A DNA stretch of 64,000 nt from ENR-C20 sp942493145 (GCA_942493145.1 OW818679.1:372001-436000), one strand, 5' to 3'. Numbered from the stretch's first letter, positions 1 to 8,599 are shown. Numbers and translations: made by a program. Notes: generated by a model from the sequence alone, not told the origin.

Positions 1-384
1 CTTCAGTCACTCAAGGCTGTCAGTACAGGTTCGGTGCTCAAACGGGAGGGCTGCATATTTGAATACGACGCAATGAGTATCTACCATTTGTTTGAAATCT
101 GTAAGGACCAAAGTACACTGAAGGATTTCTGCTGTAATGATGTACGCAGACTGGCGGAATATGACAAGCTCCACGGGGCAAACCTTTCCCAGACCCTTCG
201 GGCATACCTGGAGTGCGGGCAGGATATTGTCCGGACGGCACAAGTCCTGTTTATACATAAAAACACAGTCAGATACCGTATCGGAAGATGCCGGGAACTG
301 ATTGGATCAGATATGAAGGATGGCGAGGATTGCTTCAATATCCTTCTTTCATTGAAATTGCTTGAATACTGCGATATAGGCTAA
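1..384 (+). CDS. PucR-type transcriptional regulator, C-terminal fragment
   Basis: The reading frame is open from the first base of the window, so the gene begins upstream. The visible part has the PucR/CdaR-type C-terminal helix-turn-helix: the LAEYDKLHGANLSQTLRAYL region, then a conserved HKNTVRYRIGR recognition segment followed by a leucine-rich end. Such regulators usually sense a small catabolic substrate through an N-terminal domain that is not visible here. It lies directly upstream of the SnoaL-like/ene-reductase operon in the same direction, separated by a strong terminator, and is a plausible local regulator (inference). The family assignment is solid; the ligand is unknown. Confidence 0.85.
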   Translation, partial: LQSLKAVSTGSVLKREGCIFEYDAMSIYHLFEICKDQSTLKDFCCNDVRRLAEYDKLHGANLSQTLRAYLECGQDIVRTAQVLFIHKNTVRYRIGRCRELIGSDMKDGEDCFNILLSLKLLEYCDIG

Positions 385-400
385 AAAGCGCCAAATGCCC

Positions 401-434
401 ACAAATGCGGATAATTGTCCGCATTTGTTTTTTT
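401..434 (+). terminator. Rho-independent terminator after the PucR-type gene
   Basis: A perfect 11-bp stem (ACAAATGCGGA / TCCGCATTTGT) with a 6-base loop is followed directly by a run of T. It lies 17 bases past the regulator stop codon and separates it from the next operon. Confidence 0.9.
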
Positions 435-548
435 AATACAAAGAATCTCTTTATTTTGGCAAAATAGAATAAAAGAATTGTTAAATAAATAGCTATATAA
501 TAATGAAGTGTAAAGTGTATGTTAGTTATCAAACGAGGAGGGGTCAGA

Positions 549-1283
549 ATGGCGAAGATGCAGTTCACCACAGAGCAGCTTGCCGACAGATGGGCAGATT
601 ACCGTGAAATAGAGAACCTTATGTCACGCAGAAGCTTTCTTGAGACATACAAAAGAAGTGACAAAATATTTGAGGATTACTGGTGCAGGAAAGCCGCAGA
701 TCCATGCTATGGATTGAACAACGGGTATTATAAAGGATATGAAGCAATCGCAGCTTATTATGATGCACAATACAAGCTCACAAAGCTAAGGACCAAGCTC
801 CTGCAGGATGCGTATCCGGAGAAGCTGGGCGGCAGGGGAATGGATGAGATATTTGGAGCAGGATCACTGGTGGTGCCGAATACCACAACCCCAATCATTG
901 AAATAGCCGGAGATGGCAAAACGGCCAAAGGTCTCTGGTATATATTCGGCTCTGAAACCGAAGTAACTCCAGAGGGTCCTGTTTCCACCTGGGTGATGGG
1001 TCGTCTGGGTGTGGATTTCGTCAGGGAGGATGGCAAGTGGAAGATCTGGCATTTCCTTTTCATTCAGGATATTGATGCCGAAGTCGGAACCGACTGGTCT
1101 GAAGCAAAGGAGCAGAAACCCGTCAATTCTAAATATGCGGCATTGCTGGATTACAAAATGCCTGAGCCGAATGTGCCCAAAAAGCTCAATGAGATATACC
1201 ATGGCAAAAGGAAGCTGGTACCGATTCCTGCAATACCGGAACCTTATATGACATTTGCCGAAACCTTCAGTTACGGAATCTAA
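549..1283 (+). CDS. SnoaL/NTF2-like protein, paralogue 1
   Basis: This 244-residue protein belongs to the SnoaL-like (NTF2-fold) group, whose members are dehydratases, isomerases or hydroxylases acting in a cone-shaped pocket. Landmarks shared with the next two genes are an N-terminal helix (ADYREIENLMSRR here), a central TTPIIEIAGDGKTAKGLWY strand pair, a DFVREDGKWKIWHF strand and a C-terminal IPEPYMTFAET tail. The start at 549 is chosen because GAGGAGGGG sits just upstream; an in-frame ATG at 519 lacks such a site. It is first of three tandem paralogues and 14 bases ahead of the second, so the set is probably cotranscribed. No substrate can be read from the sequence. Confidence 0.85.
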   Translation: MAKMQFTTEQLADRWADYREIENLMSRRSFLETYKRSDKIFEDYWCRKAADPCYGLNNGYYKGYEAIAAYYDAQYKLTKLRTKLLQDAYPEKLGGRGMDEIFGAGSLVVPNTTTPIIEIAGDGKTAKGLWYIFGSETEVTPEGPVSTWVMGRLGVDFVREDGKWKIWHFLFIQDIDAEVGTDWSEAKEQKPVNSKYAALLDYKMPEPNVPKKLNEIYHGKRKLVPIPAIPEPYMTFAETFSYGI

Positions 1284-1296
1284 GGAGGGATAATTA

Positions 1297-2058
1297 ATGA
1301 GTGCTAATTATAAATTTTCTGACGAAGACCTCATCTGCAGGGTATGGGATGTAATAGAGATAAAGAATGTGATGGGCAGGCATGCATATTACCATGCTTA
1401 TGGCCAGCATAGGGAAGAGCTTGAAAAGATTTGGGTCAAAGAGCCTGAAAATATGAAGACGGCTTCTTTTGGACAGAATTGGGGCTACCAGATTGGTATG
1501 GACCTCATTATGGACAATTACGTAACAAAGAATGAAATCAGCAACAGGAAGACGCTGGAAGCATTGAGCAAAAAATATCCCGATATTGAAAACATTCCAG
1601 AAAATGAAGGTATAGGTTTAATGTTCATCCACACACTGACCACCCCCTTGGTGGAAGTGGCGGAAGATGGAAAAACTGCACAAGCCATGTGGTATGCACC
1701 GGGGCATGGAGCATCTCTTGACCCCGAAAGAGGCTGCGGTGCAATGTGGATGTATGAAAAGTATGCGGTGGATTTCATCAGGGAGAGCGACGAATGGAAG
1801 ATATGGCATCTGTTTGTAGGAACCGATTTTTGCCTGAAGCCGGGTGCGGACATGTCGAAGGAACCGGTTTTCCCGGAACCCATGGGAGCATGGAATGACG
1901 ATGAAGAGACAAACCTTGTGCTCACCTATCCCATGACAGCTTACGATACCATATACAACTGGACGGATTATCCGATCATTCCGAAGCCATACCGCACATT
2001 CAGTGAAACTGTGAGCAATGGCCCCGAGGGTAATCCCAATTTTAAAAAGGAGGGCTGA
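1297..2058 (+). CDS. SnoaL/NTF2-like protein, paralogue 2
   Basis: The 253-residue protein is homologous to both neighbours. It shares ENVM/KNVMGRHAYYHAYG near the N-terminus, the TTPLVEVAEDGKTAQAMWY strand pair around residues 112-130, DFIRESDEWKIWHL, and the IPKPYRTFSET tail. The Tyr/His-rich segment after the first helix (RHAYYHAYGQHREE) is conserved in paralogue 3 but replaced in paralogue 1 (RRSFLETYKRSDKI), suggesting paralogues 2 and 3 keep a pocket that paralogue 1 lacks (inference). A strong AAGGAGGG site precedes the start, and the stop is 3 bases before the next gene. Three paralogues in a row suggests a hetero-oligomer or successive steps of one pathway. Confidence 0.85.
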   Translation: MSANYKFSDEDLICRVWDVIEIKNVMGRHAYYHAYGQHREELEKIWVKEPENMKTASFGQNWGYQIGMDLIMDNYVTKNEISNRKTLEALSKKYPDIENIPENEGIGLMFIHTLTTPLVEVAEDGKTAQAMWYAPGHGASLDPERGCGAMWMYEKYAVDFIRESDEWKIWHLFVGTDFCLKPGADMSKEPVFPEPMGAWNDDEETNLVLTYPMTAYDTIYNWTDYPIIPKPYRTFSETVSNGPEGNPNFKKEG

Positions 2059-2061
2059 AAA

Positions 2062-2799
2062 ATGAGTAAAGAGCTTACATTATCTGAAAAAATACATCGG
2101 GCTGCTGCTGCCATCCAAGTAGAAAATGTAATGGCAAGGCACTGCTACTATCATGCAGGAGGAATGCACAGGGAAGAATATGACGAGCTTTGGACCAAAC
2201 GCGAGGATGCCACCTGGGCTCATAATTTCGGCAAGATGGCCTCTCTTAAGTCCTTCTATTCTTCTTACGTTCAGTACCAGGAGTATGACACCAGGAAAAA
2301 CTTCGAAAGAGTATTAAAGGTATATCCACAGGTCGAGGGAAGAGATCCCCGCCCACTGAACGAATGCGCCATGCACACTCTGTCCACGCCAATAATTGAA
2401 GTAGCAGAGGATGGACAATCAGCAAAGGCCCTCTGGTATACCCCGGGTGTTATTTTCAGCACTCTTAATCCTCAGCAGTCAAAGGAAGGTATGTGGATAT
2501 GGGAGCGCTACGGCGCAGATTTCATAATTGAGGACGGCAAGTGGGTGTATCTCGACCTGAAGGTTACCTGTGACATGGCAGGACCGATGGATGCCGGACA
2601 CTGGGCTGCCGACAGGCTTGGAGACATGCCGCCTCCACCTCCGCCACCAGAAGAGGAGGAAGAAGAAGAGGGTGCCCCGCAGATGGTGATTGATATACCT
2701 GGCCCGCTCTATTTTGACTGGTCGCCTACACAGACAATACAGCATATTCCCCATCTGCCCGAACCATATGCCACATTATCCGAAACCGCCAGGTATTAA
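2062..2799 (+). CDS. SnoaL/NTF2-like protein, paralogue 3, with Pro7-Glu7 linker
   Basis: This 245-residue paralogue has the same landmarks: ENVMARHCYYHAGGMHREEY, STPIIEVAEDGQSAKALWY and DFIIEDGKWVYLDL. It differs by an insertion near residues 190-203 of seven prolines followed by seven glutamates, between the last fold strand and the conserved tail (LPEPYATLSET). The run is coded by mixed codons (ccg/cct/cca, gaa/gag), so it is not a simple trinucleotide slippage tract. AAGGAGGGC lies upstream of the ATG. It ends 17 bases before the flavoenzyme gene. The catalytic role is unknown. Confidence 0.85.
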   Translation: MSKELTLSEKIHRAAAAIQVENVMARHCYYHAGGMHREEYDELWTKREDATWAHNFGKMASLKSFYSSYVQYQEYDTRKNFERVLKVYPQVEGRDPRPLNECAMHTLSTPIIEVAEDGQSAKALWYTPGVIFSTLNPQQSKEGMWIWERYGADFIIEDGKWVYLDLKVTCDMAGPMDAGHWAADRLGDMPPPPPPPEEEEEEEGAPQMVIDIPGPLYFDWSPTQTIQHIPHLPEPYATLSETARY

Positions 2800-2816
2800 A
2801 TAAGAGAGGCAAAATT

Positions 2817-4763
2817 ATGAATGAGAGAGGCAAAATAATGAACAAATTCCCAATACTATTCTCGCCTTTGAAGGTTGGGCCCCTTACCCTGAAAAATAGG
2901 ATAATATCGGCTCCGATGTCAATGACCGAGCTCTCTCCCAAGCAGAGTCTGTCCGAGGCAAATATAGCATTTTTTGAAGCCCTCGCGAAGGGCGGCTCGG
3001 CTGTAGTCACCATTGGGGAGAGCATCATAAGGACGGAAAATGGAAAGACACATCACCAGATGATAATGCTGGGTGATGAGGGAGTTATTTCTTCCCTTGC
3101 GGAAGTAGCCGATGCAATACATACCCATGGTGCATATGCATCCATTGAAATATCCCACGGTGGAGCCATGGCCGACCCAAAATACAACAACGGAAAAAAC
3201 TCCATAGGCCCGGTCACCTTTGTTGATGAATACGGAGATACCATCCAGGGCATGGACGAGGCAATGATGGAAGATGTCGCTGAAGCGTTTGCAGAGGCCG
3301 CTGCGACTGTCAAAATCGCCGGGTTCGACATGTGTATGATACATGCCGGTCATGGATGGCTTTTGAGCCAGTTCCTTTCGCCTCTTTTCAACACAAGGAC
3401 CGACGAATACGGCGGATCATTTGAGAACCGGGTACGCTTCCCTCTGTTGGTGCTGGAGCGTGTCAGACAGCGTGTGGGAAGGGATTTTGCCCTGGATATG
3501 CGTATAAGCGGCTCCGAGTTTTTGGAGGGCGGCATAGAAATTGATGAAACGGTCAAATTCGCAGAACTGGCTTCAAAATATGTGGATATTATCAACGTTT
3601 CAGCAGGTGCACCCTGGACAAAACGCATGGTGCCGAATATATTCGATGAACGCGGCATCAACGCGGTATTTGCCGCAGAAGTTAAAAAGCATGTAAAGAA
3701 TGTACCGGTCACTACAGTAGGTGCCTTTGTCGATCCGGAGCACATGGAGAGGGTCCTTGAAGAAGGCGGTGCGGATGGGTTCATCATAGGGCGTGGGCTT
3801 CTGGCAGATCCCGAGCTTCCGAACAAGGCAAGGACAGGCAGCGAGGACGACATAACCAAATGCATAAGGTGCTTCTGCTGCAATGAGGGCTTGTATTCCC
3901 ACCATATGCTGAAATGCTCAGTGAATCCTGTAGTTGGAAGGGAATTGCGTGTCGCCAGAATATCACATCCGGAACAAAGGAAGAAGGTGCTGGTCGCCGG
4001 CGGAGGACCCAGCGGTATGCAGGCAGCGATAACCGCGGCGAAGCGGGGTCATGATGTTACCCTTTATGAAAAAACCGATAAATTGGGCGGTGCTCTGAAC
4101 TTTGCAGAACATGTATCCTTCAAGAAGGATTTAAACAATTATAAGCAATTGCTTGAAAGAAGGGTCAGGGCAGCTGGAGTCAGAATCAACCTGAGTGTCG
4201 GTCTGACGCCGGATATAGCCCGCAACGAAGCCCCAGACGTCATTATCGCAGCTGTCGGTGCTGAGCCAATTATTCCTCCGATCTCCGGAGTTGATAACAA
4301 GAAGGTTATTATTGCCGCCAATATGTACGACAGTGGTGTGGAATTCGGCAAGAAGGTGGTTGTTATAGGCGGCGGTCTGGTCGGGGTCGAATCGGCATTG
4401 TGGCTATCCTGGAACGGACATGATGTAACCGTTCTCGAAATGAAGGACGAGATGGCCGAAGACGCAGCTCCAGGGCACAGGATGCCCCTGATGGAGAAGC
4501 TTGAGGAAAGTGTTGCGCTGGAGACCTGCACACGCTGTGTATCAATAACTGATGAGGGTGTCTTAACAGAGACCTCAGACGGTGAAACAAAACTGTTCCC
4601 GGCTGATACCATATTGCTGGCGGCAGGATCGAAAGCACTTTCGGCTTCGGTAGAAGCGTTGCGTGATTGCGCTCCCGATTTCTGGGTGACCGGCGACTGC
4701 AGGAAACCCAAAAAGGTGCTTGATGCGGTACGCAGCGGCTTCGACGCAGGTATGAATTTGTAA
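2817..4763 (+). CDS. NADH:flavin oxidoreductase / ene-reductase (BaiH/2,4-dienoyl-CoA reductase type)
   Basis: The 648-residue protein has the three-part layout of 2,4-dienoyl-CoA reductase, trimethylamine dehydrogenase and BaiH/BaiCD. An Old Yellow Enzyme TIM barrel comes first (FSPLKVGPLTLKNRI; HAGHGWLLSQFLSPLFNTRTD; DEYGGSFENR). A 4Fe-4S cluster motif follows near residue 345 (CIRCFCCNEG, last Cys about 12 residues on). FAD and NAD(P) Rossmann motifs come next (VAGGGPSGMQAA; VIGGGLVGVESA). Such enzymes use NAD(P)H, via FAD and the Fe-S cluster, to reduce activated C=C bonds at the FMN. A second in-frame ATG at 2838 has an equal claim to be the start: the two sites lie in a short duplicated AGAGAGGCAAAAT segment. 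Last gene of the SnoaL-like operon and followed by a terminator. Confidence 0.9.
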   Translation: MNERGKIMNKFPILFSPLKVGPLTLKNRIISAPMSMTELSPKQSLSEANIAFFEALAKGGSAVVTIGESIIRTENGKTHHQMIMLGDEGVISSLAEVADAIHTHGAYASIEISHGGAMADPKYNNGKNSIGPVTFVDEYGDTIQGMDEAMMEDVAEAFAEAAATVKIAGFDMCMIHAGHGWLLSQFLSPLFNTRTDEYGGSFENRVRFPLLVLERVRQRVGRDFALDMRISGSEFLEGGIEIDETVKFAELASKYVDIINVSAGAPWTKRMVPNIFDERGINAVFAAEVKKHVKNVPVTTVGAFVDPEHMERVLEEGGADGFIIGRGLLADPELPNKARTGSEDDITKCIRCFCCNEGLYSHHMLKCSVNPVVGRELRVARISHPEQRKKVLVAGGGPSGMQAAITAAKRGHDVTLYEKTDKLGGALNFAEHVSFKKDLNNYKQLLERRVRAAGVRINLSVGLTPDIARNEAPDVIIAAVGAEPIIPPISGVDNKKVIIAANMYDSGVEFGKKVVVIGGGLVGVESALWLSWNGHDVTVLEMKDEMAEDAAPGHRMPLMEKLEESVALETCTRCVSITDEGVLTETSDGETKLFPADTILLAAGSKALSASVEALRDCAPDFWVTGDCRKPKKVLDAVRSGFDAGMNL

Positions 4764-4828
4764 AAAACCGGCCTGGTTGGGTCTATCCATGAAACATTAT
4801 AAGCATATTTAATAGCCAGTATTATATG

Positions 4829-4877
4829 GGGCAGACAGCGCATTTGAAGTGCGTTGCCTGCCTTTTATTTTCATTTT
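4829..4877 (+). terminator. Terminator of the SnoaL-like/ene-reductase operon
   Basis: GGCAGACAGCGCA pairs with TGCGTTGCCTGCC (two G-U pairs) around a short loop, followed by a T-rich tail. It lies about 65 bases after the flavoenzyme stop. Confidence 0.8.
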
Positions 4878-5003
4878 TCGACACTTCTGGTATGTATTAT
4901 CCCCTAAAGTAGATTATTGAAATATTACATTAAAAATAGATTATTATGCTGAAATGTGGCACGGCTATCGATTTCCCGATTTTATGAACTAATTACCCAA
5001 ATA

Positions 5004-5032
5004 TTTACAAAATCAATTATAAATGTTAAAAT
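5004..5032 (+). promoter_or_regulatory. Candidate orphan promoter left of the IS element
   Basis: TTTACA and TAAAAT are separated by 17 bases, a good sigma-A layout, pointing into the IS element. No gene follows before the IS left end at 5081. The remaining gene-free stretch, 4878-5080, is AT-rich and shows nothing else. It may be the promoter of a gene whose 5' end was lost when the IS-Rhs junction formed (inference). Confidence 0.45.
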
Positions 5033-5132
5033 ATGGATAACCAAACGTTATAATTTAGTCACTGTTTGGAATAGTTCGACTTTTGTTGAGTCACAATGTT
5101 AAACTCATATGCATACAAAAGGAGAGCTGAAA

Positions 5133-5453
5133 ATGCCAAGTAATAACAGCAAGTATTCTGATGAGATAAGAGAAAGAACAGCAAAGCATATCATTGAAAG
5201 CTGTAAATCAGCAACAAGCGTTGCAGAAGAAATGGGAATTGATACAAACACCGTTTGCCGCTGGGTCAGAGATTATAGGAGAAAACATCACCTCCCTTCT
5301 TATGCTGAAAATAAAGGCATCAAGCATGTAGCCACCAAGATTGACAAAGAAATGAATAAACAGATAAAAGCCCGTGACAAGAGGATCACAGAGCTTGAAG
5401 AGGAGGTTGAGATCCTAAAAAAATCCCTGCGCATCTTTATGCGACCACTGTGA
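5133..5453 (+). CDS. IS3-family transposase OrfA
   Basis: A 106-residue OrfA with an N-terminal helix-turn-helix (SVAEEMGIDTNTVCRWVRDY, residues about 30-49) and a C-terminal leucine zipper-like coiled coil (RITELEEEVEILKKSLRIF). It binds the terminal repeats. The start at 5133 follows AAGGAGAGC. A run of seven A at 5417-5423 is a classic -1 slippage site; slipping there joins the OrfB frame, which is open upstream of its own start, so an OrfAB fusion transposase is likely. Confidence 0.85.
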   Translation: MPSNNSKYSDEIRERTAKHIIESCKSATSVAEEMGIDTNTVCRWVRDYRRKHHLPSYAENKGIKHVATKIDKEMNKQIKARDKRITELEEEVEILKKSLRIFMRPL

Positions 5454-6328
5454 TGAAGTATGAATTCATATATGCTTACCGCTCTGAGTTCACGGTGATA
5501 AGGATGTGCAAAGCGCTCAAGGTCCATGAGAGCGGTTTTTACAGATGGAGAGACAAAGGGAAGCGTACAAGGGATATAGAAGATGAGATTCTGGTAACAA
5601 AAATAAGGGCTATACATGAAGAGAGCAAGCTTACTTATGGACCGTCAAGAATTAAGGCAGCCCTTGAAAAGCAGGGTATTCTAAATGCTGGCATTTCACG
5701 CATCAGGCGCCTGATGCGTGAAAACGGCATATATTCAGTCACCAGATATAAACACAGACCATATCCCAAAGAAAAGGTTGAAACCAGGTACAATGACAAT
5801 ATCATTGACCGTGAATTCATGGTTAAAGAGCCAGACATAGCATGGTGTGGCGATATCACATACATAAAGACATCCTCAGGCTGGGTCTATTTAGCGGCAG
5901 TAATAGATCTTTTCAATCGGGAAGTTGTTGGATATTCACTGAGCAAAAAGGCTAACACAGAGCTTGCAAAGAGGGCTATGGCTAATGCGCTTGTTAACCG
6001 TAAACCAAGTAAGCGCCTCATATTTCATAGCGACAGAGGCTGTCAATACAGCAGCAATGGCTATCTGGAGTATCTTGAAGAACACAATGTCGAGAGCAGT
6101 ATGAGCCGAAAAGGTAATCCATATGATAATGCCTGTACTGAAAGCTTTTTTGCTACATTGAAGAAAGAATGGATTTACCGAAAACTTTATAAAGACCTGG
6201 AAGACTTGGACAGCAGTTTGTTTGAATACATTGATCTTTTTTACAACAGAAAACGTATGCATTCAAGTCTTGCCAATCAAGCACCAAGAGAGTATTATTT
6301 GCAATATAAAGCCAAGAAAGCCTTATAA
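5450..6328 (+). CDS. IS3-family transposase OrfB (DDE integrase)
   Basis: The 292-residue catalytic subunit carries an HTH_21-like region (YGPSRIKAALEKQGI) and a retroviral-type integrase core. Acidic residues are visible in CGDITYIKT, HSDRGCQYSS and the NACTESFFATLKKE motif. A GTG codon at 5450 overlaps the OrfA stop. The frame is intact, so the element is probably active or recently active. Confidence 0.9.
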   Translation: MMKYEFIYAYRSEFTVIRMCKALKVHESGFYRWRDKGKRTRDIEDEILVTKIRAIHEESKLTYGPSRIKAALEKQGILNAGISRIRRLMRENGIYSVTRYKHRPYPKEKVETRYNDNIIDREFMVKEPDIAWCGDITYIKTSSGWVYLAAVIDLFNREVVGYSLSKKANTELAKRAMANALVNRKPSKRLIFHSDRGCQYSSNGYLEYLEEHNVESSMSRKGNPYDNACTESFFATLKKEWIYRKLYKDLEDLDSSLFEYIDLFYNRKRMHSSLANQAPREYYLQYKAKKAL

Positions 6329-6479
6329 TTACTAAAACGAGCTATGCATACAAATTTAATAGAGGACTCAACAAAAACCTTACCAGTCCACAGGCAAAAC
6401 ATCCAGCTATACCTACGACGGAGCGGGGAACAGGGATACCCTCACCGAGACATACACCTCCGGACAGTCCAGCGGGTAT

Positions 6480-8501
6480 GTGGACGAGGCTTCGGGTAGC
6501 ACCATAATGTACAGGTCCATGGTCAGCAACTATTACAATTACTCGGGAACGAATGCACTTCTTGGCATGTACGAGGCCATGAAGGATTCGACAGGTAGTA
6601 CCGTGCTTACCCGGTCGACACTTTGTAAGTATGACTATAATGGTAACAAGCTGGCAGAGGAGGTAAGCTATAACATGCCTGCCGGTACCCAGACAGAAAC
6701 CTTCAGTCTGTTCACATACAATGACACTACAACAACCTTCAGCAGCCGCATCGACCGCACCGAGAATACATATGACGGCTTCAACAGGCTGGTGAAGACA
6801 GACTCCATCAAGGATGGAAATAGGATTATCAGCGAATACGGTTATGATGGAGATGACCAGAGGGTAAGTAAGGTAACGAAAAGATCGCAGGACAGCTATG
6901 TGCCTGTGGAGACAAACTACCTCTATGATGGGCAGAATGTCATCCTGGAGACGAATGAAGCAGGAGCAATGAAGGCGAGGTATATTCGTGGAGTCAACTA
7001 CATCGCCAGGGTGGATGCAGCAGCAAGCCTCAGCTACTTCCTCTTCAACGGCCACGGCGATGTTGTGCAGACAGCAACTGCAGCCGGTGTGGTGCAGAAC
7101 CAGTACGACTACGATATATTCGGCAGCCCGGCACTGACGGTGGAATCATATGAATGCAGCATACGTTATTCCGGATATTTCTACGATGCAGAGACAGGGC
7201 TTTACTATCTCAATGCCCGGTATTATGATAGTAGGGTAGGCAGGTTCCTGACGGAGGATAGTTATAAAGGCAGTTATGAGGATCCACTGAGTTTAAATCT
7301 GTATACGTATTGCTGCAATAATCCAATAATGTATACAGATCCAACAGGGCATGAAAGTTTCGCTGAAACGGAAATAAGACTTGCGGCACAATATCAGGCT
7401 GGAGCAAATACAACAAACGACTCAAGTCGAACACTGACTTGTGAAGGTATTGTTATAACCGTTAGTGCAAGTGAAGCAATAAGCTATTACAATTCAGGCT
7501 GGGTGAATTATGACGGTCAGGCTTATGCAGATAATATGTGGATTGCACCTGGGGCTGAAGTAATTTCAGTAAGTACAGGGGATTATAGTAATGGAACCAT
7601 CCGAAATGATGGTAGCATTGGGACTGTATACACTGGGGAGGGTAGCTATAACTATATAAGCAACTATGGAAGTATTGAGACAATTAATACTGGTGCGAAA
7701 AGTACTAATCTGATTACTAACTATTCATCAATTGATTCTGTAAACACCGGTGAAGACAATCGAACTTTAATTTATGACGATGGTCATATTGGCGGAATGG
7801 GCGGGAATGGCGAAATTTATTATTATAAAGTATTGAAAGATAATGGGCCTAAATTTGAATCTATGCCAGGGGCTACAATATCATCAGGGGCAATTGACCC
7901 AATAACACAAGCGGGAATTGCTTATGCACATGCACTAATGAATGATATTATGGCGGATTATAATCGATATGCATGGCCGTCTGGATATTCAATTGAGGAT
8001 TATTCATGGGCAATAGAGTATGAAAATAGATATGATGACCTCTATGCTAGTGAGATTGGAAAACAAGCTGATTTGTTGGTGTTAGATATTATTTATAATA
8101 TTAGAATGAGTGTTTATACTGGTGGAACATGGTATGAGGGGGCATTAAATTCTCTTCTTGGTACTGATCCAGGCATCAAAGATATTGACTTGACTAATTA
8201 TAAAGAATTAGCTATAGCACAAGAAAAAATGGATTTCATTAACGATTCTTCGTATAGATATCTGATCAAACCTAGCTTTTTACGGAATCCAAGAGAAGCA
8301 TTTATTAAAAAGCTAGAGACACAAGTAAAAATACAACAGGATAGGGATGTAATTGAATATAATACGGCGGAGGAAAAGGAGGTATATAAACAAGCTATAA
8401 TAGATGAACTTAAAGCAAAAATAAAAATGAACAAAAATTATAACCAGTCACTCGAAAATATGAATTTCTTCTTGGGAGAGATAGAAAATAAATATGAATA
8501 G
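6480..8501 (+). CDS. Rhs/YD-repeat protein fragment, copy 1, with unrecognised C-terminal domain
   Basis: The frame is open from the IS border and has no ATG start; GTG at 6480 is only the first usable codon, so this is a 5'-truncated orphan module. Residues 1-290 are the Rhs core, with YD motifs and the RHS-associated end (GLYYLNARYYDSRVGRFLTE, then DPTGH). The roughly 380-residue C-terminal part is unlike copies 2 and 3. It contains four tandem 19-residue repeats (DNA 7560-7787; pattern I-x-x-V/I-x-T-G with a recurring N/D-Y/D-G/S end) that could form a beta-helix or beta-roll. A charged, helix-rich tail follows (AEEKEVYKQAIIDELKAKIK). I do not recognise this domain. By position it should be a toxin (inference). 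The downstream lipoprotein is its likely partner. Confidence 0.75.
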   Translation: MDEASGSTIMYRSMVSNYYNYSGTNALLGMYEAMKDSTGSTVLTRSTLCKYDYNGNKLAEEVSYNMPAGTQTETFSLFTYNDTTTTFSSRIDRTENTYDGFNRLVKTDSIKDGNRIISEYGYDGDDQRVSKVTKRSQDSYVPVETNYLYDGQNVILETNEAGAMKARYIRGVNYIARVDAAASLSYFLFNGHGDVVQTATAAGVVQNQYDYDIFGSPALTVESYECSIRYSGYFYDAETGLYYLNARYYDSRVGRFLTEDSYKGSYEDPLSLNLYTYCCNNPIMYTDPTGHESFAETEIRLAAQYQAGANTTNDSSRTLTCEGIVITVSASEAISYYNSGWVNYDGQAYADNMWIAPGAEVISVSTGDYSNGTIRNDGSIGTVYTGEGSYNYISNYGSIETINTGAKSTNLITNYSSIDSVNTGEDNRTLIYDDGHIGGMGGNGEIYYYKVLKDNGPKFESMPGATISSGAIDPITQAGIAYAHALMNDIMADYNRYAWPSGYSIEDYSWAIEYENRYDDLYASEIGKQADLLVLDIIYNIRMSVYTGGTWYEGALNSLLGTDPGIKDIDLTNYKELAIAQEKMDFINDSSYRYLIKPSFLRNPREAFIKKLETQVKIQQDRDVIEYNTAEEKEVYKQAIIDELKAKIKMNKNYNQSLENMNFFLGEIENKYE

Positions 8502-8599
8502 AATATTTGCGATAATATCCATGGGAAATTATTGAATAATTATTGGTTACATAAAGCTTCGATAAATTGATTATATATCTAAGAAAGGGGATACTTGTA

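Larger units (their letters stand above)
5081..6376 (+). mobile_element. IS3-family insertion sequence
   Basis: Two overlapping transposase frames are bounded by inverted repeats: TTTTGTTGAGTC on the left and its exact complement GACTCAACAAAA on the right, with the TG...CA termini typical of IS3. Length is about 1.3 kb, normal for the family. The flanking bases (GAC on the left, ACC on the right) are not a target-site duplication. The right flank falls immediately into an Rhs core fragment while the left flank is unrelated, so the junctions probably arose by adjacent deletion or recombination and not simple insertion. Confidence 0.9.

Noticed and set aside
549..4763. A bile-acid-inducible (bai) operon
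   Set aside because: The enzyme families are similar, but baiB, baiF, baiA and baiG equivalents are missing and the SnoaL-like gene is present three times.
6342..7055. Long minus-strand open frame opposite Rhs copy 1 (also at 9782-10552 and 13634-14110)
   Set aside because: It is the mirror of the Rhs core and repeats wherever the core repeats; no ribosome site, no recognisable family.
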